Positions 16,135-25,324 are shown, counted from the first letter of the stretch. The stretch: 64,000 bases of DNA from CAWCGU01 sp963838095 (GCA_963838095.1 CAWIPO010000008.1:558001-622000); one strand, 5' to 3'. Numbers and translations: made by a program. The notes: generated by a model not told the origin, from the sequence alone.

Positions 16135-17735
16135 GGTGGAATAGATGGGGGGTGCAGGAGCGCCGGCATCCGCTCGGGCCGGGTGCACTGGCGATGCTGC
16201 GCGAGCTGATCGGCGATGCCGAGCCCCAGGAGGCGGTTGCGCTCGAGGACGTGAAGCTGCCGCGGAGGCGAGCGCTCCCCGAGGCCGTGGTCAAGGCCGC
16301 GGGAGGGGAGGATGCGGTCCTCACTGACCGCGAGGCGCGCGCCCGCTACGCGGCCGGCCGCAGCTACCCCGACCTGGTCCGGCTGCGCACAGGGCAGCTC
16401 GGGATCGCTCCGGACGCGGTGTTGCACCCGGCCGATGCGAGTGCGGTCGCGGCGCTGCTGGACGCGTGCTCGAAGGCCGATGTCGCGGTGGTCCCGTTCG
16501 GCGGCGGGACGAGCGTCGTCGGCGGGGTCGATCCCGTGCGAGACGGGCACAAGGCGGTCGCGACGCTCGACCTCTCGGCCCTGCGCGCCGTGGACGTCGA
16601 CCCGACCTCGCTGGTCGCCCGGCTCGGGCCCGGTCTTCTCGGCCCCGACGCCGAGCGCGCCCTCAACGCCCGCGGGTTCACGATCGGGCACTTCCCGCAG
16701 TCGTTCGAGCACGCGACGATCGGTGGGTTTGCGGCAACCCGCTCCGCCGGACAGGCGTCGTGCGGGTACGGGCGCTTCGACGAGCTCGTGAGCTCGTTGC
16801 GGATGCTGACGCCTGCTGGGGAGCTGCGAACGCTCGACACGCCCCACACCGCTGCGGGTCCGTCCCTGCGCGAGCTCGCGCTCGGTTCAGAGGGAATCCT
16901 CGGCGTGATCACCGAGGTCGGGGTGCGAGTGAGAAGGGCGCCACGCGAGAGCCGCCACGAGGGCTGGCTCGCACCCGACTTCGAGTCGGGATCGGAGATC
17001 GTCCGGGCGCTGGCGCAAGCGCGCGCCCTGCCCGACGTCCTGCGTCTCTCGGATGGCGAGGAGACAAGGGTGTCACTCGCCCTCGGCGGCGAGGGGCTGG
17101 CTCGGAAGGTGCTCGGGACGCTGATGTCGGTCGGCCGCTACAGCGGTGGCTCGATCCTGATCTGTGGCTGGGACGGCGATCGCGAGTCGATCGGCCGCCG
17201 TCGGGCGCTCGCCGCCCGCGTCCTGCGCCGCGGCGGCGCGATGCCGCTCGGCCGCGCGGCTGGCGAGGCGTGGAAGCGTGGACGCTACGACGGCCCCTAC
17301 TTCCGCGAGGAGCTGCTGGACCTCGGGTACTTCGTGGAGACGCTGGAGACGTCGCACACCTGGTCGCGGCTTTCAGCGCTTTACGAGGCGGTCAGCAACA
17401 CGCTGCGCTCGGCGCTGGAGGGTCAGGGAACGCCGGGCCTCGTCTACTGCCACATCTCGCACGCCTACGCCGACGGAGCATCGCTGTACTTCACGTTCGT
17501 GGCCCCGCGCCGCCCTGGAGAGGAGATCGAGCAGTGGCGAGCGGTGAAGACGGCCGCCTGCGAAGCGATCGTGGCCGCGGGGGGGACGATCACGCACCAC
17601 CACGCCGTCGGCCGCGACCACGCCCCCTACATGCCGGCCGAGGTGGGCGAGATCGGGATCGAGGCACTGCGAGCGCTGAAAGAACGCCTCGATCCCGCCG
17701 GGATCATGAACCCGGGGAAGCTGCTGCCGGGCTAG
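16131..17735 (+). CDS. FAD-linked oxidase, alkyl-dihydroxyacetonephosphate synthase-like
   Basis: A 534-aa VAO-family flavoprotein. The FAD-binding PP-loop region includes VVPFGGGTSVVGG and GGFAATRSAGQASCGYG, and the C-terminal cap has the diagnostic HHHAVGRDHAPYM followed by LDPAGIMNPGKLLPG. These histidines and the length match the AgpS group (ether-lipid synthase and actinobacterial relatives such as Rv3107c) rather than glycolate oxidase. GTG 16131 overlaps the SRPBCC stop (GTGA) and gives the N-terminus VRWNRWG, usual in this group. It overlaps the convergent gene by 4 bp. Whether it makes ether lipids cannot be decided; the nearby CDP-alcohol transferase is compatible with lipid metabolism. 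Confidence 0.88.
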   Translation: MRWNRWGVQERRHPLGPGALAMLRELIGDAEPQEAVALEDVKLPRRRALPEAVVKAAGGEDAVLTDREARARYAAGRSYPDLVRLRTGQLGIAPDAVLHPADASAVAALLDACSKADVAVVPFGGGTSVVGGVDPVRDGHKAVATLDLSALRAVDVDPTSLVARLGPGLLGPDAERALNARGFTIGHFPQSFEHATIGGFAATRSAGQASCGYGRFDELVSSLRMLTPAGELRTLDTPHTAAGPSLRELALGSEGILGVITEVGVRVRRAPRESRHEGWLAPDFESGSEIVRALAQARALPDVLRLSDGEETRVSLALGGEGLARKVLGTLMSVGRYSGGSILICGWDGDRESIGRRRALAARVLRRGGAMPLGRAAGEAWKRGRYDGPYFREELLDLGYFVETLETSHTWSRLSALYEAVSNTLRSALEGQGTPGLVYCHISHAYADGASLYFTFVAPRRPGEEIEQWRAVKTAACEAIVAAGGTITHHHAVGRDHAPYMPAEVGEIGIEALRALKERLDPAGIMNPGKLLPG

Positions 17736-18733
17736 GTTCCGGAGGCCGTGCGCGGGATCTCGCCGCGCAGCACGCTGTTCCCGATGAACGCGAGCGAGTC
17801 CTCCTGGGATTCGAGGGCGGTGCGGAAGGCAGCGACGGCGTTTCGCAGCTGGTCCCTGTCGAGCGTGGCGATGTCGATGAAGCGGGCGTCCTGGATCAGT
17901 GGCAGCAGCTCGGTGGAGACGGGCGCCTGGAAGACGGCGCTGCCGTCCTTCTCCACTGGGATCGGGTTCAGGAGGAAGAACCCCTGGTTGTCCTCGTTCA
18001 GGAACCAGAGCAGGTAGACGTGATCGGTGTCCGGCTCGGGCAGTCCTTCGAGGGCGCCCTCGACGACACCCTGGTCGCCGCTTGTGAATCCGAGCGCGAC
18101 GAGCCCGCGGGCGTCGCTGCCGTCGGTGGCCTGGAGCACGACCCGGGTGCCCTCTTCGGTCGCGGTGCCGCCTGCCGGCGTCGTCGCGTCGGCGGTTTGC
18201 GGCGGCGCTTCCTCCTCGTTGGACCCCCCCGTAATCGCGAGCACAATCACGATCAGCAGCAGCAGCGCGCCGGCGCCGATTCCAGCGATGATCCGTGACT
18301 GGCTGCTCGAGATTCCGCCGGTTCGCTCGCTCGGCGCCTCGTCGTCGTCAGCCTCCTCGGCCTTGCTGGGCTTCGTCGGAGCGGCTCGCCGCTTCGCCTT
18401 CGCCTTGCCCTCGGGAAGCTCGGGGAGCTCGGCATCGGGGGCGACCAGCTGCAGCTTTGCACTCAGCTCACGCGCGAGATCGAGGGTCTCGGCGTCGCCC
18501 TGTAGGTGGCGGACGACGTCGGCTCTGGCGATCGGGTCCGCTTCGCCCAACAGGTAGTCGCTGAGGGCGACGTCCTGGTCGGGATCGGATCCCGCCAGCT
18601 CGGTCAGGGCGCCACGGGCCCTCCGACGCACCTCGGGTAGCTCGGTTCCCAGCAGCGAGGCGAGATCCTCGTAGCTCTGGTCGCGCTCCAGCAACAGCTG
18701 GAGCAGCGCGCGTTGGTCGTCGCTGAGCGCCAT
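17732..18733 (-). CDS. Single-pass membrane protein with cytoplasmic helical N-terminus and anti-sigma-K-like outer domain
   Basis: A 333-aa protein not assigned to a named family. Residues 1-90 are helical, starting LSDDQRALLQLLLERDQSYEDLASLLG, which resembles a sigma-70 region-4/HTH-like fold. A Lys/Ala- and Asp-rich linker follows, then one membrane segment (IIAGIGAGALLLLIVIVLAI, about residue 148). The outer ~160 residues (LQATDGSDARGLVALGF, VYLLWFLNEDNQGFFL) resemble the RskA C-terminal 'anti-sigma-K' beta domain. The architecture suggests a transmembrane regulator that senses envelope state. The 3' end overlaps the flavin oxidase by 4 bp; the 5' side is divergent from the MMPL-like gene (55 bp). 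Confidence 0.6.
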   Translation of the reverse strand: MALSDDQRALLQLLLERDQSYEDLASLLGTELPEVRRRARGALTELAGSDPDQDVALSDYLLGEADPIARADVVRHLQGDAETLDLARELSAKLQLVAPDAELPELPEGKAKAKRRAAPTKPSKAEEADDDEAPSERTGGISSSQSRIIAGIGAGALLLLIVIVLAITGGSNEEEAPPQTADATTPAGGTATEEGTRVVLQATDGSDARGLVALGFTSGDQGVVEGALEGLPEPDTDHVYLLWFLNEDNQGFFLLNPIPVEKDGSAVFQAPVSTELLPLIQDARFIDIATLDRDQLRNAVAAFRTALESQEDSLAFIGNSVLRGEIPRTASGT

Positions 18734-18788
18734 CGAGCCGGAAAGCCTAGATCAGCGCCTACCATGCGCGCGCCAGCGGTGTGGCGGT

Positions 18789-20494
18789 ATGGTCACGATC
18801 GTGCTGGGCGAGCTCGTGGACGGGACGCTGCGCCGCCCGGGGGCGACACTCGCCGGAGCCCTGCTCACGGTGACGATTCTCGCGCTGTTCGCGCTCGGAT
18901 CGGGGTCGCATCTGCCCGTGCTCGGATCGGTTGCGGAGCCGGGGGACCGGGCCGCTGAAGAGGCGGTCGAGTTGGTGTTCGTCGTCAAGGGTGGCGAGCC
19001 GGTCGACTCGCCGGCCTACCGGACGACTCTCGAGGTGCTCACCGCCGGGCTTGAGTCCGACCCGGATGTGGCGCAGATTCGGCGTGGGCCGGTCGGGGAG
19101 GACGGGCAGACGACGGCGCTCGGAATCGTGCTCGCCGGCGGGTTCGGCCATCGACCGCGAGCAGGCCGCCGAGCGCCTTTCGGCCGATCTCGATCCCGGC
19201 GAGCTGCAGATGCTCGCCGGCGGTGAGGCGGCGGTAGCGGACGAGGTGCGCGAGCGGATCGAGGGGGAGTGGCCGCTGGCCGCCCTCGCGTTGCTGGGGG
19301 CGATCGCCTTTCTGCTGCTTTTGGCCGGTGGATGGCGACTGGCGATCGCCGGGGCGATTGCCTCGACCGCCGGGACAGTTGGGGCGGTCGCGCTGCTGCG
19401 GGTGGTTTCGCGGCGAGTCGAGCTCTCGGCGGCGGGGATTGCCACGGCAGTGGTCGTCGGCGCCATGGTCGGAGTGGAGGCGACGGTGACCCTGCAGCTG
19501 CGAATTCGCCGGCGAGCACGCGGTCGGGACCTGAACGCAGCGGTGCGGGAGGCGGTCGCGGGGGCGGGCTCGCGGCTCGCCGCCGCCGCTGTCGCGGGCG
19601 TCGCTGCGTCGCTCTGCCTGCTCGTGGTCGATCTTCCCGCCGCGCGCTCGGTGGCGGTTGCGGGCGCCGGCGCGGCGGCTGTGGCGACGGTGGCGGCGCT
19701 GGTCTCGCTGCCGGCTCTGCTTCAACTCTCACCGCCCGGATGGGAGGGGAGGGGTGGCCTGCGGCACAGGCGCCGGGGCGGCCCGATGCCGCGCCGCTTG
19801 CTCGCGGCGATGCTGGTCAGTCGTCGGACTTGCGGCGATGGCGGCGCTCGCGTACCCGGCGCTCGACTCCGACCCGGTGGCGCTGGATGCGACCGAGCTG
19901 GAGGAACCGAGCGCCGCTGATGAGGCCTACGACCTCGCCCGGGCGCAGTTCCCCGAGCCCTTCGGCGCCGGGCTGGGGGCGGCATTCGCTCCGCTCGTGC
20001 CCGACGACGTGATCCCGAGGCTCGGCGTCGCGCTGGGGCTCGCCGCACTGCTCGTCGCGCTCGCCGCTTTGAGACTGTCGCGCTCGCCACTGAGCGCGAT
20101 CGCGCTTGGACTCACCGCCGCGCTGCCGGCGGCTGCGACCACCGGCCTGTTCGAGCTGCTGTGGAGGCGACCGAACGCGGCGGTGATGCTCTGCGCGGCT
20201 GGCACCATCCTCGCCGTCTCCGCTGTCCGCAGCGCGAGTGCGGCGGGACTGCTGGCCCACGCCGGCCGCGGCCGCCGCCGCGGCCGCCGGATCTCTCGCG
20301 CGACGATTCCTCCCGCGACCCTCGCCTCCATCGCCGGCGTCCTCGCCTGCGGAGGGCTCGCGTGGGTGCTGTTCCCGCCGCTCGACGCGCTCGCGGTCGT
20401 CCTGGCCGCCGGCCTGGCGGTCGACCTGGTGGTCGTGCGCTGGATCGTCGTCCCGGCACTGGCGCGGGCGCGCCTGCGTCGCGCCGTTACCTAG
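18789..20494 (+). CDS. Small MMPL/RND-like membrane transporter (two frameshifts)
   Basis: After joining three frames the protein is about 567 aa. The N-terminal membrane segment (LAGALLTVTILALFALG) is followed by a short outer loop, then membrane clusters including LAALALLGAIAFLLLLAGG, IAGAIASTAGTVGAVALL and SAAGIATAVVVGAMVGVEATV, the last resembling the SxGIxxDYxxFL helix of MMPL proteins without its acidic pair. A second half repeats the pattern (VALGLAALLVALAALRLS, PPLDALAVVLAAGLAVDLVVVRWIVVPAL). Frame breaks near 19142 (extra T) and 19820 (extra A) are both one-base insertions. The outer loops are much shorter than in typical MMPL proteins. Substrate unknown; lipid export is a guess from family. 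Confidence 0.65.
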
Positions 20495-20504
20495 GCTGTC
20501 AGTC

Positions 20505-20894
20505 GTGACCGAACCAGAGGATGGACTGGCGAAGCTGCTCGGAATCGAGTATCTCGGCGAGAAGGACGGGACGGCTCGAGCGCGGGTCGCGGTTCGCCCC
20601 GAGCTGCTGCAGCCGTTCGGACTGCTGCACGGCGGAGTGCACAGTGCGCTCGCAGAGATGGTCGCCTCGCACGCCACCGCCGAGGCGGTCACGGGGGACG
20701 GCATGGCGGCGATGGGCCAGTCCGTGAACACGACCTTTCTGCGCCCGATCACCGAGGGTGCCGTGCATGCCGAGGCGATCGCCCGCCATCGCGGCCGCAC
20801 CACCTGGGTCTGGGACGTGGAGCTGAGCGACGACGACGGGCGCCTGTGCGCCCTTTCGCGCGTCACCGTGGCCGTGCGCCCGGTCAGCCCGTAA
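20505..20894 (+). CDS. PaaI-like hotdog-fold thioesterase
   Basis: A 129-aa hotdog-fold acyl-CoA thioesterase. The family motif is FGLLHGGVHSALAEMVAS, in which the central helix carries the catalytic acidic residue, followed by QSVNTTFLRPI and the WVWDVELSDDDGRLCAL strands. GTG 20505 starts the protein after a short gap from the MMPL-like gene (10 bp), so co-transcription is likely. The 3' end overlaps the convergent nadE by 11 bp. The substrate may be an aromatic or fatty acyl-CoA; sequence does not decide. Confidence 0.88.
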   Translation: MTEPEDGLAKLLGIEYLGEKDGTARARVAVRPELLQPFGLLHGGVHSALAEMVASHATAEAVTGDGMAAMGQSVNTTFLRPITEGAVHAEAIARHRGRTTWVWDVELSDDDGRLCALSRVTVAVRPVSP

Positions 20895-22605
20895 AGCGAT
20901 TCGTGATCGGCAGCCGGCGGTCGCGGCCGAAGGCCTTCGTCGAGATCTTGATGCCCGGCGGCGCCTGGCGGCGCTTGTACTCGGAGCGGTCGACCATCCG
21001 GATAACGTCGGCGACGACGTCGGACGGCAGGCCCTGGGCGACGATCTGCTCACGGCCGAGATCGCGTTCCACATATGCCTCGAGGATCTGGTCGAGGAGG
21101 TCGTAGGGGGGAAGCGAGTCCTCATCGCGCTGGTCGGGGCGCAGCTCGGCCGAAGGCGGCCGCTCGAGCACCGACTCCGGAATCGGCGGCCGCTCGTCGA
21201 GCCCGTTGCGATGGCGAGCGAGTCGGTAGACGAGCGACTTGAAGCAGTCCTTGATCACGGCGAAGCCTCCCGCCATATCGCCGTAGAGCGTCGCGTAGCC
21301 GACCGAAAGCTCGCTCTTGTTTCCCGTCGTCAGCACGAGCCAGCCGAAGCGGTTCGAAAGCGCCATCACGACGTTTCCGCGGATTCGCGCCTGCAGGTTT
21401 TCCTCTGTGAGCCCGGGGTCGCCCGGAGCTCCGGCAAAGGGCTCGGCGAGGGTCTCCTGGTACGCGCGCATCGCCGGCTCGATCGGGATCTCGATCAGCT
21501 CAGTGCCCAGGTTCTCGGCGATCTGGCGGGCATCGGACCTGGTTCCCTCCGAGGAGAACGGGGAAGGCATGGATACACAGGTGACGCGCTCCGAGCCCAG
21601 CGCGTCGACCGCCACCGCCGCCACCAACGCCGAGTCGATCCCGCCCGAGAGGGCGATCACGACGCGCCCGAAGCGATTCTTGGTCACGTAGTCGTGCAGC
21701 CCGAGCTTCAGAGCTTCGTAGACCTCCGCCTCGTCCGGTTCGTACGGCTCCGCGACCCTCGAAGCCGGGGCGTCCCCTTGCAGTTCGGGCACTGCGATGC
21801 TGGCGAGCACGGTCGCCGGACTCGATCGAGGCTCGTCGTCCTCCCGCCCCCGCGCTGGTAGCGCTAGTTCGCAGACGAGCAGCTCCTCGGCGAACTGAGC
21901 CGCGCGGGCGATTGTGTTTCCCTCGCCGTCGACGACGAAGCTCTGACCGTCGAAGACGAGCTCGTCCTGTCCGCCGACCGTGTTGCAGAGGGCGAAAAAG
22001 GCGCCGGTTTCGCGCGCGCGCGCGGCGGCGATCTGCTGCTCCCGCTCCCTGCCCTTGCCGTGGTGATACGGAGAGCCGGAGGGGTTGACAATCAGGCTGG
22101 CCCCGGCCGTCGCCTCGGTCGAGGAGGGCGGCCCGGCGAACCAGATGTCCTCGCAGATCGTCAACCCGACCACGACTCCGGCAATGTCGATCACCGCCGG
22201 GGTGTCGCCAGGCTCGAAGTAGCGGCGCTCGTCGAAGACGCCGTAGTTGGGAAGCAGCATCTTGCGATAGATCCCGTGAAGCTCTCCACCGGCGAGCACC
22301 GCCGCCGAGTTGTGGACGTAGCCGTCGCGTTCCGGGAAGCCGACGAGGGCAACGATGCCCTCGCTCTCGCCGACGAGCGAGTCGAGCGCCTCGCGGCAGG
22401 CGTCGAGGAAATCGCGCTTCAGGACCAGGTCCTCGGGCGGGTATCCGCTGATCACCAGTTCCGGTAGCACCACCAGTTGAGCGCCAGCGTCCCTGGCGGC
22501 TGAGATCTGGGTTGCGATCAGATCGCGATTTCCCTCGATGTCGCCGACGGTGGGATTCACCTGGGCGAGGGCGAGGCGGAGGCGGTGTCCCTCGCCGTCG
22601 CTCAT
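20884..22605 (-). CDS. nadE: Glutamine-dependent NAD+ synthetase
   Basis: Makes NAD+ from deamido-NAD+, ATP and glutamine. The 573-aa protein has two domains. An N-terminal nitrilase-type glutaminase (residues 10-260) carries the Glu-Lys-Cys triad in LPELVISGYPPEDL, YRKMLLPNYGVFDE and GLTICEDIWF. A C-terminal ATP-pyrophosphatase-type synthetase carries the P-loop ALSGGIDSALVAAVA and TTGNKSELSVGYATLYGD. The C-terminus KAFGRDRRLPITNRFTG is typical. The upstream K+-channel stop overlaps its start by 4 bp but the gene order puts the channel downstream (channel ends 22602), so they are coupled. The call is firm. Confidence 0.96.
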   Translation of the reverse strand: MSDGEGHRLRLALAQVNPTVGDIEGNRDLIATQISAARDAGAQLVVLPELVISGYPPEDLVLKRDFLDACREALDSLVGESEGIVALVGFPERDGYVHNSAAVLAGGELHGIYRKMLLPNYGVFDERRYFEPGDTPAVIDIAGVVVGLTICEDIWFAGPPSSTEATAGASLIVNPSGSPYHHGKGREREQQIAAARARETGAFFALCNTVGGQDELVFDGQSFVVDGEGNTIARAAQFAEELLVCELALPARGREDDEPRSSPATVLASIAVPELQGDAPASRVAEPYEPDEAEVYEALKLGLHDYVTKNRFGRVVIALSGGIDSALVAAVAVDALGSERVTCVSMPSPFSSEGTRSDARQIAENLGTELIEIPIEPAMRAYQETLAEPFAGAPGDPGLTEENLQARIRGNVVMALSNRFGWLVLTTGNKSELSVGYATLYGDMAGGFAVIKDCFKSLVYRLARHRNGLDERPPIPESVLERPPSAELRPDQRDEDSLPPYDLLDQILEAYVERDLGREQIVAQGLPSDVVADVIRMVDRSEYKRRQAPPGIKISTKAFGRDRRLPITNRFTG

Positions 22606-23240
22606 GCTCGCCTCGGGCGCAGGTTGCTGACCAGGACGGCGACGATGGTGACGAGGTAGATGGCGCCGATCAGCTGCTCCAGGATCGCCAGCGAGCGTCC
22701 CAGGTTTCCACTCGGCACGAGGTCGCCGTAGCCGGTGGTGGTCAGCGTCGTGAAGCTGAAGTAGAGGAAGTCCGAGATGTCGTTGGCCTGGCCCCCGGCG
22801 AAGAACGAGTTATTCGAGATCTCGGCGGTGGCGCTGTACAGCGAGGCGAAGATCATCCCGACCAGCAGGTACACGCAGAGAACGCCCGCGACCGCCGACA
22901 GGGTGACGCCCTCGTGCTCGCGGATGTTGCGGATCACCCCCCAGGCGATCACGGGTGGCGCGATTGCGACGACGGCGATGTTGATGATCCGGAACGCCTC
23001 GGGCGCCTCGTCGCCGAGACCGATCGCGGTGACGATGCCGGCGAGGGTGGCGACGACGGCTCCGATCTCGGCGGCGCGCCGCAGTGCCCTGTGTACCTGA
23101 GAGGCGTGGAAGACCAGCACCAGCACCCCTCCTGCGAGTGCGATCGCCACCGCATGCGCCCACGCCTTGTCGGGCGCCCCCATCTGGAACATCAGCAGGA
23201 CGAGGAGCAGCGCGAGGACGAGTCCGTAGGCGTGCTTCAT
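22602..23240 (-). CDS. Two-pore-helix (Ion_trans_2) potassium channel
   Basis: A 212-aa membrane protein. Four or five hydrophobic segments precede a pore domain with the potassium selectivity filter TTLTTTGYGDLVPSG, flanked by FLYFSFTT (pore helix) and IYLVTIVAVLVSNL (inner helix). There is no cytoplasmic RCK domain in this gene. Start ATG 23240 is chosen because GGGGG precedes it and the protein then begins MKHAYGLVLALLLVLLMF; further upstream codons lack membrane or coding character. It runs into nadE with a 4-bp overlap, so the two probably form an operon, although no functional link is obvious. Confidence 0.88.
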   Translation of the reverse strand: MKHAYGLVLALLLVLLMFQMGAPDKAWAHAVAIALAGGVLVLVFHASQVHRALRRAAEIGAVVATLAGIVTAIGLGDEAPEAFRIINIAVVAIAPPVIAWGVIRNIREHEGVTLSAVAGVLCVYLLVGMIFASLYSATAEISNNSFFAGGQANDISDFLYFSFTTLTTTGYGDLVPSGNLGRSLAILEQLIGAIYLVTIVAVLVSNLRPRRA

Positions 23241-23304
23241 CCCCCAATCATCGCGGAGCCGGGGACGGAAGCCGCGCGCGCAACCCAATAGGGTCCGCCG
23301 CCGA

Positions 23305-23742
23305 ATGGACTTCATTCTCGAGGACAAGGTCGCTGCGCCACCGGAGACGGTGTTCGAGGTGCTCACCGACCACAGCGGCTACGCGAAGTTCACGCCGCTG
23401 CGGTGGGCGCGCCTGGAGACGGAGGGGAGCCCGGATCCGAACGGCGTCGGAGCGGTACGCGCCCTCGGGCTCGTCGGCCCGCCGATCCGCGAGCGGGTGA
23501 CCGAGTTCGAGCGACCGAGCCGCTTCGCTTACGAGCTGGTCTCGGGTGCGCCGATGAAGAACCACCGTGGAGAGGTGGAGCTGACCGAGGTGCCGGGAGG
23601 CACGAGGATGCGCTACTCGATACACACGGAGCCGAAGGTGCCCGTGGCCGGCCACATCGCCGTCGTCGTCGCAAAGCGCACGATCGGAGTCCTTTTTCGC
23701 GGCGTCAAGGGCGAATCCGAGCGCCGCGCCTCGAGCTCGTAG
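23305..23742 (+). CDS. SRPBCC-family protein (polyketide cyclase/dehydrase-like)
   Basis: A 145-aa helix-grip protein that binds a hydrophobic ligand in this superfamily. It opens MDFILEDKVAAPPETVFEVL, has the usual central strand RERVTEFERPSRFAYEL and VELTEVPGGTRMRYSIH, and ends with a long helix. No catalytic residues can be assigned. It is divergent from the K+ channel (64 bp between starts) and is followed by the SprT-like gene at a 32-bp distance on the same strand. A second SRPBCC gene is at 15.6 kb but the two are not close relatives. Confidence 0.8.
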   Translation: MDFILEDKVAAPPETVFEVLTDHSGYAKFTPLRWARLETEGSPDPNGVGAVRALGLVGPPIRERVTEFERPSRFAYELVSGAPMKNHRGEVELTEVPGGTRMRYSIHTEPKVPVAGHIAVVVAKRTIGVLFRGVKGESERRASSS

Positions 23743-23774
23743 GCGTCCGCCGCCTCGGCGCCTAGCTTGTCCGC

Positions 23775-24215
23775 GTGCGACGGGACTACTACGTGATCGA
23801 CGGGTTCGACCTCGAGCGCGAGATGGAGCGGCTTCGGGCGCTGCCGGTGTTCCGCGGGGCGCGGCTCCAGCGCGAGCGGCCGGCGCTGAAGCTGAGAAGG
23901 GCTAGCAGGCGACCGAACCGGCTCGGCTTCGCGATCCCCGCCGAATGGCGGATATCCGTTACCGCGTATCCCGGCATCCGCGTCTGCGACGCCCAGGAGA
24001 CGCTGCTGCACGAGCTCGTCCACCTGCATGTCGGCGAGCAGCCGGGGCGGCGGCGCTGGCACGGGCGCGAGTTCCGGGAGGCGCTGCACCGGGTGATGGG
24101 GGAGGCGTACGGCGTCGCGATCCCTGTTCCGGGGAACGCGCTCCACGGGACCTACGCGGAGGCGATCGAGCGCGCCCGATGGGGCGAGCAGCTCTCGCTC
24201 CCAGTTGCGGCTTGA
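23775..24215 (+). CDS. SprT-like zinc metalloprotease domain protein
   Basis: A 146-aa protein with a zincin motif HELVHLH (in LLHELVHLHVGEQPG), followed by WHGREFREALHRVMG, in which a downstream His is the probable third ligand. This matches SprT-like or M48-type minimal metallopeptidases of unknown substrate. The N-terminal 60 residues are basic (LKLRRASRRPNRLGFAIP). The start is GTG 23775. There is no signal peptide, so it should act in the cytoplasm. In eukaryotes SprT-like proteases repair DNA-protein crosslinks, but that role is not shown here. Confidence 0.72.
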   Translation: MRRDYYVIDGFDLEREMERLRALPVFRGARLQRERPALKLRRASRRPNRLGFAIPAEWRISVTAYPGIRVCDAQETLLHELVHLHVGEQPGRRRWHGREFREALHRVMGEAYGVAIPVPGNALHGTYAEAIERARWGEQLSLPVAA

Positions 24216-24287
24216 GATCCCCGAGGAAGTTCCGCGGGTTTGCGGGGCAATAGGCTGCGGTGACTGCAAGCAACTGGGAGGTTGACC

Positions 24288-24668
24288 ATGTCGGACAGCA
24301 ACGCCGACCTGCTGCGCGGGGCCTACGACGCCTTCGGCCGCGGCGACATCGCCGGGGTGATGGCGGTCCTGGCCGATGACGTCGAATGGCACGCTCCGGA
24401 CGTGCTTCCGCAGGGAATGGATGCGCGCGGGAAAGAGGAGGTCGGGGCCTTCTTCGAAAAGCTGGTCGGTACCTGGGAGGGCCTCAGCCTCGACATTGAG
24501 GACTTCTGCGCGAGCGGCAACCGAGTCTGCGTGATCGGAAAGGCCAGCGGGCAGCTGGACGGCGTCGAAACTGGATATGGCTTCGTCCACGCCTGGACGG
24601 TGGCGGATGGGCTCTGCACTCGGTTCCACGAGTACGTCGATCCGGAGCCCGAGATGCTCGCTGGCTGA
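24288..24668 (+). CDS. SnoaL-like (NTF2-fold) ketosteroid isomerase-related protein
   Basis: A 126-aa protein of the SnoaL/NTF2-like fold. It has the opening helix NADLLRGAYDAFGRGDIAGVMAVL followed by ADDVEWHAPD, the GKEEVGAFFEKL helix and the VHAWTVADG strand, which are standard landmarks. Members include isomerases, cyclases and binding proteins, and the sequence does not decide between them. ATG 24288 has GGGAGG 8 nt upstream. Its stop overlaps the next gene at CTGA (24665-24668), where the CTG appears to be the start of the YdjC-like gene. Confidence 0.8.
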   Translation: MSDSNADLLRGAYDAFGRGDIAGVMAVLADDVEWHAPDVLPQGMDARGKEEVGAFFEKLVGTWEGLSLDIEDFCASGNRVCVIGKASGQLDGVETGYGFVHAWTVADGLCTRFHEYVDPEPEMLAG

Positions 24669-25324
24669 GCCCTTCGCTCGCTCGAACCATTCACGCCGCC
24701 TCGCTGATCATCACCGCCGACGACTACGGCTACGCGCCGGGTTACAACCGCGGGATCGTCGAAGCCGCCGAGGCCGGAGCGGTCGACGCCGTCAGTGCGA
24801 TGGTGGAGCGGGAATGGTGCGACCCCGACCCGCTTCTCGACACGGACGTGGCGATCGGCCTGCACCTCGAGCTCCCCTCACTGCCCTTGCGCGCAGACGA
24901 CGACCAGCGCCGGGAGGCCTCCGAAGCGCTGGACCGCCAGCTCGACCACTTCTCAGCGCTGTTCCGGCGCCCGCCCACTCACCTCGACGGCCATCACCAC
25001 TGCCACGCCGCGGCGGGGATTGCCTCCGTGGTCGCGCGAACGGCCGCGGAGCACGGCCTGCGCGTTCGCTCCGTCGATCCCCGCCACCGGCGGCTGCTGC
25101 GGTGCCTGCGCGTCGAGACGCCGGACCTGCTGATCGGCAGGCTGAGCGAGAATGAGCCGGTGCTTCCCCCGCAAGTCCAGAGCCTGCCCGACGGGCTCAC
25201 GGAATGGGTCGTCCATCCGGGCTACCGCGACGAGCGCGCCGGCTCCGCCTACGACGCCGGCAGGGAGGAAGACCTGCGCGTGTTGCTGTCGTTGAAGTCG
25301 GCGGGGAGGGCCGACGGGCGATGA
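24665..25324 (+). CDS. YdjC/ChbG-family carbohydrate deacetylase, apparent CTG start
   Basis: About 219 aa. The YdjC metal-dependent deacetylase motifs are present: ITADDYGYAPGYNRGI near the N-terminus (metal-binding Asp) and PTHLDGHHHCHAAAGI (His ligands), with VHPGYRDER near the end. Family members remove acetyl groups from chitooligosaccharides or hopanoid-linked sugars. No ATG, GTG or TTG exists in frame before the essential Asp motif. CTG 24665 overlaps the previous stop as CTGA, and CTG 24704 (giving IITADDYG) is the alternative. The stop overlaps the GH3 gene at ATGA, so the two are coupled, which suits amino-sugar recycling. Confidence 0.78.
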   Translation: MSPSLARTIHAASLIITADDYGYAPGYNRGIVEAAEAGAVDAVSAMVEREWCDPDPLLDTDVAIGLHLELPSLPLRADDDQRREASEALDRQLDHFSALFRRPPTHLDGHHHCHAAAGIASVVARTAAEHGLRVRSVDPRHRRLLRCLRVETPDLLIGRLSENEPVLPPQVQSLPDGLTEWVVHPGYRDERAGSAYDAGREEDLRVLLSLKSAGRADGR

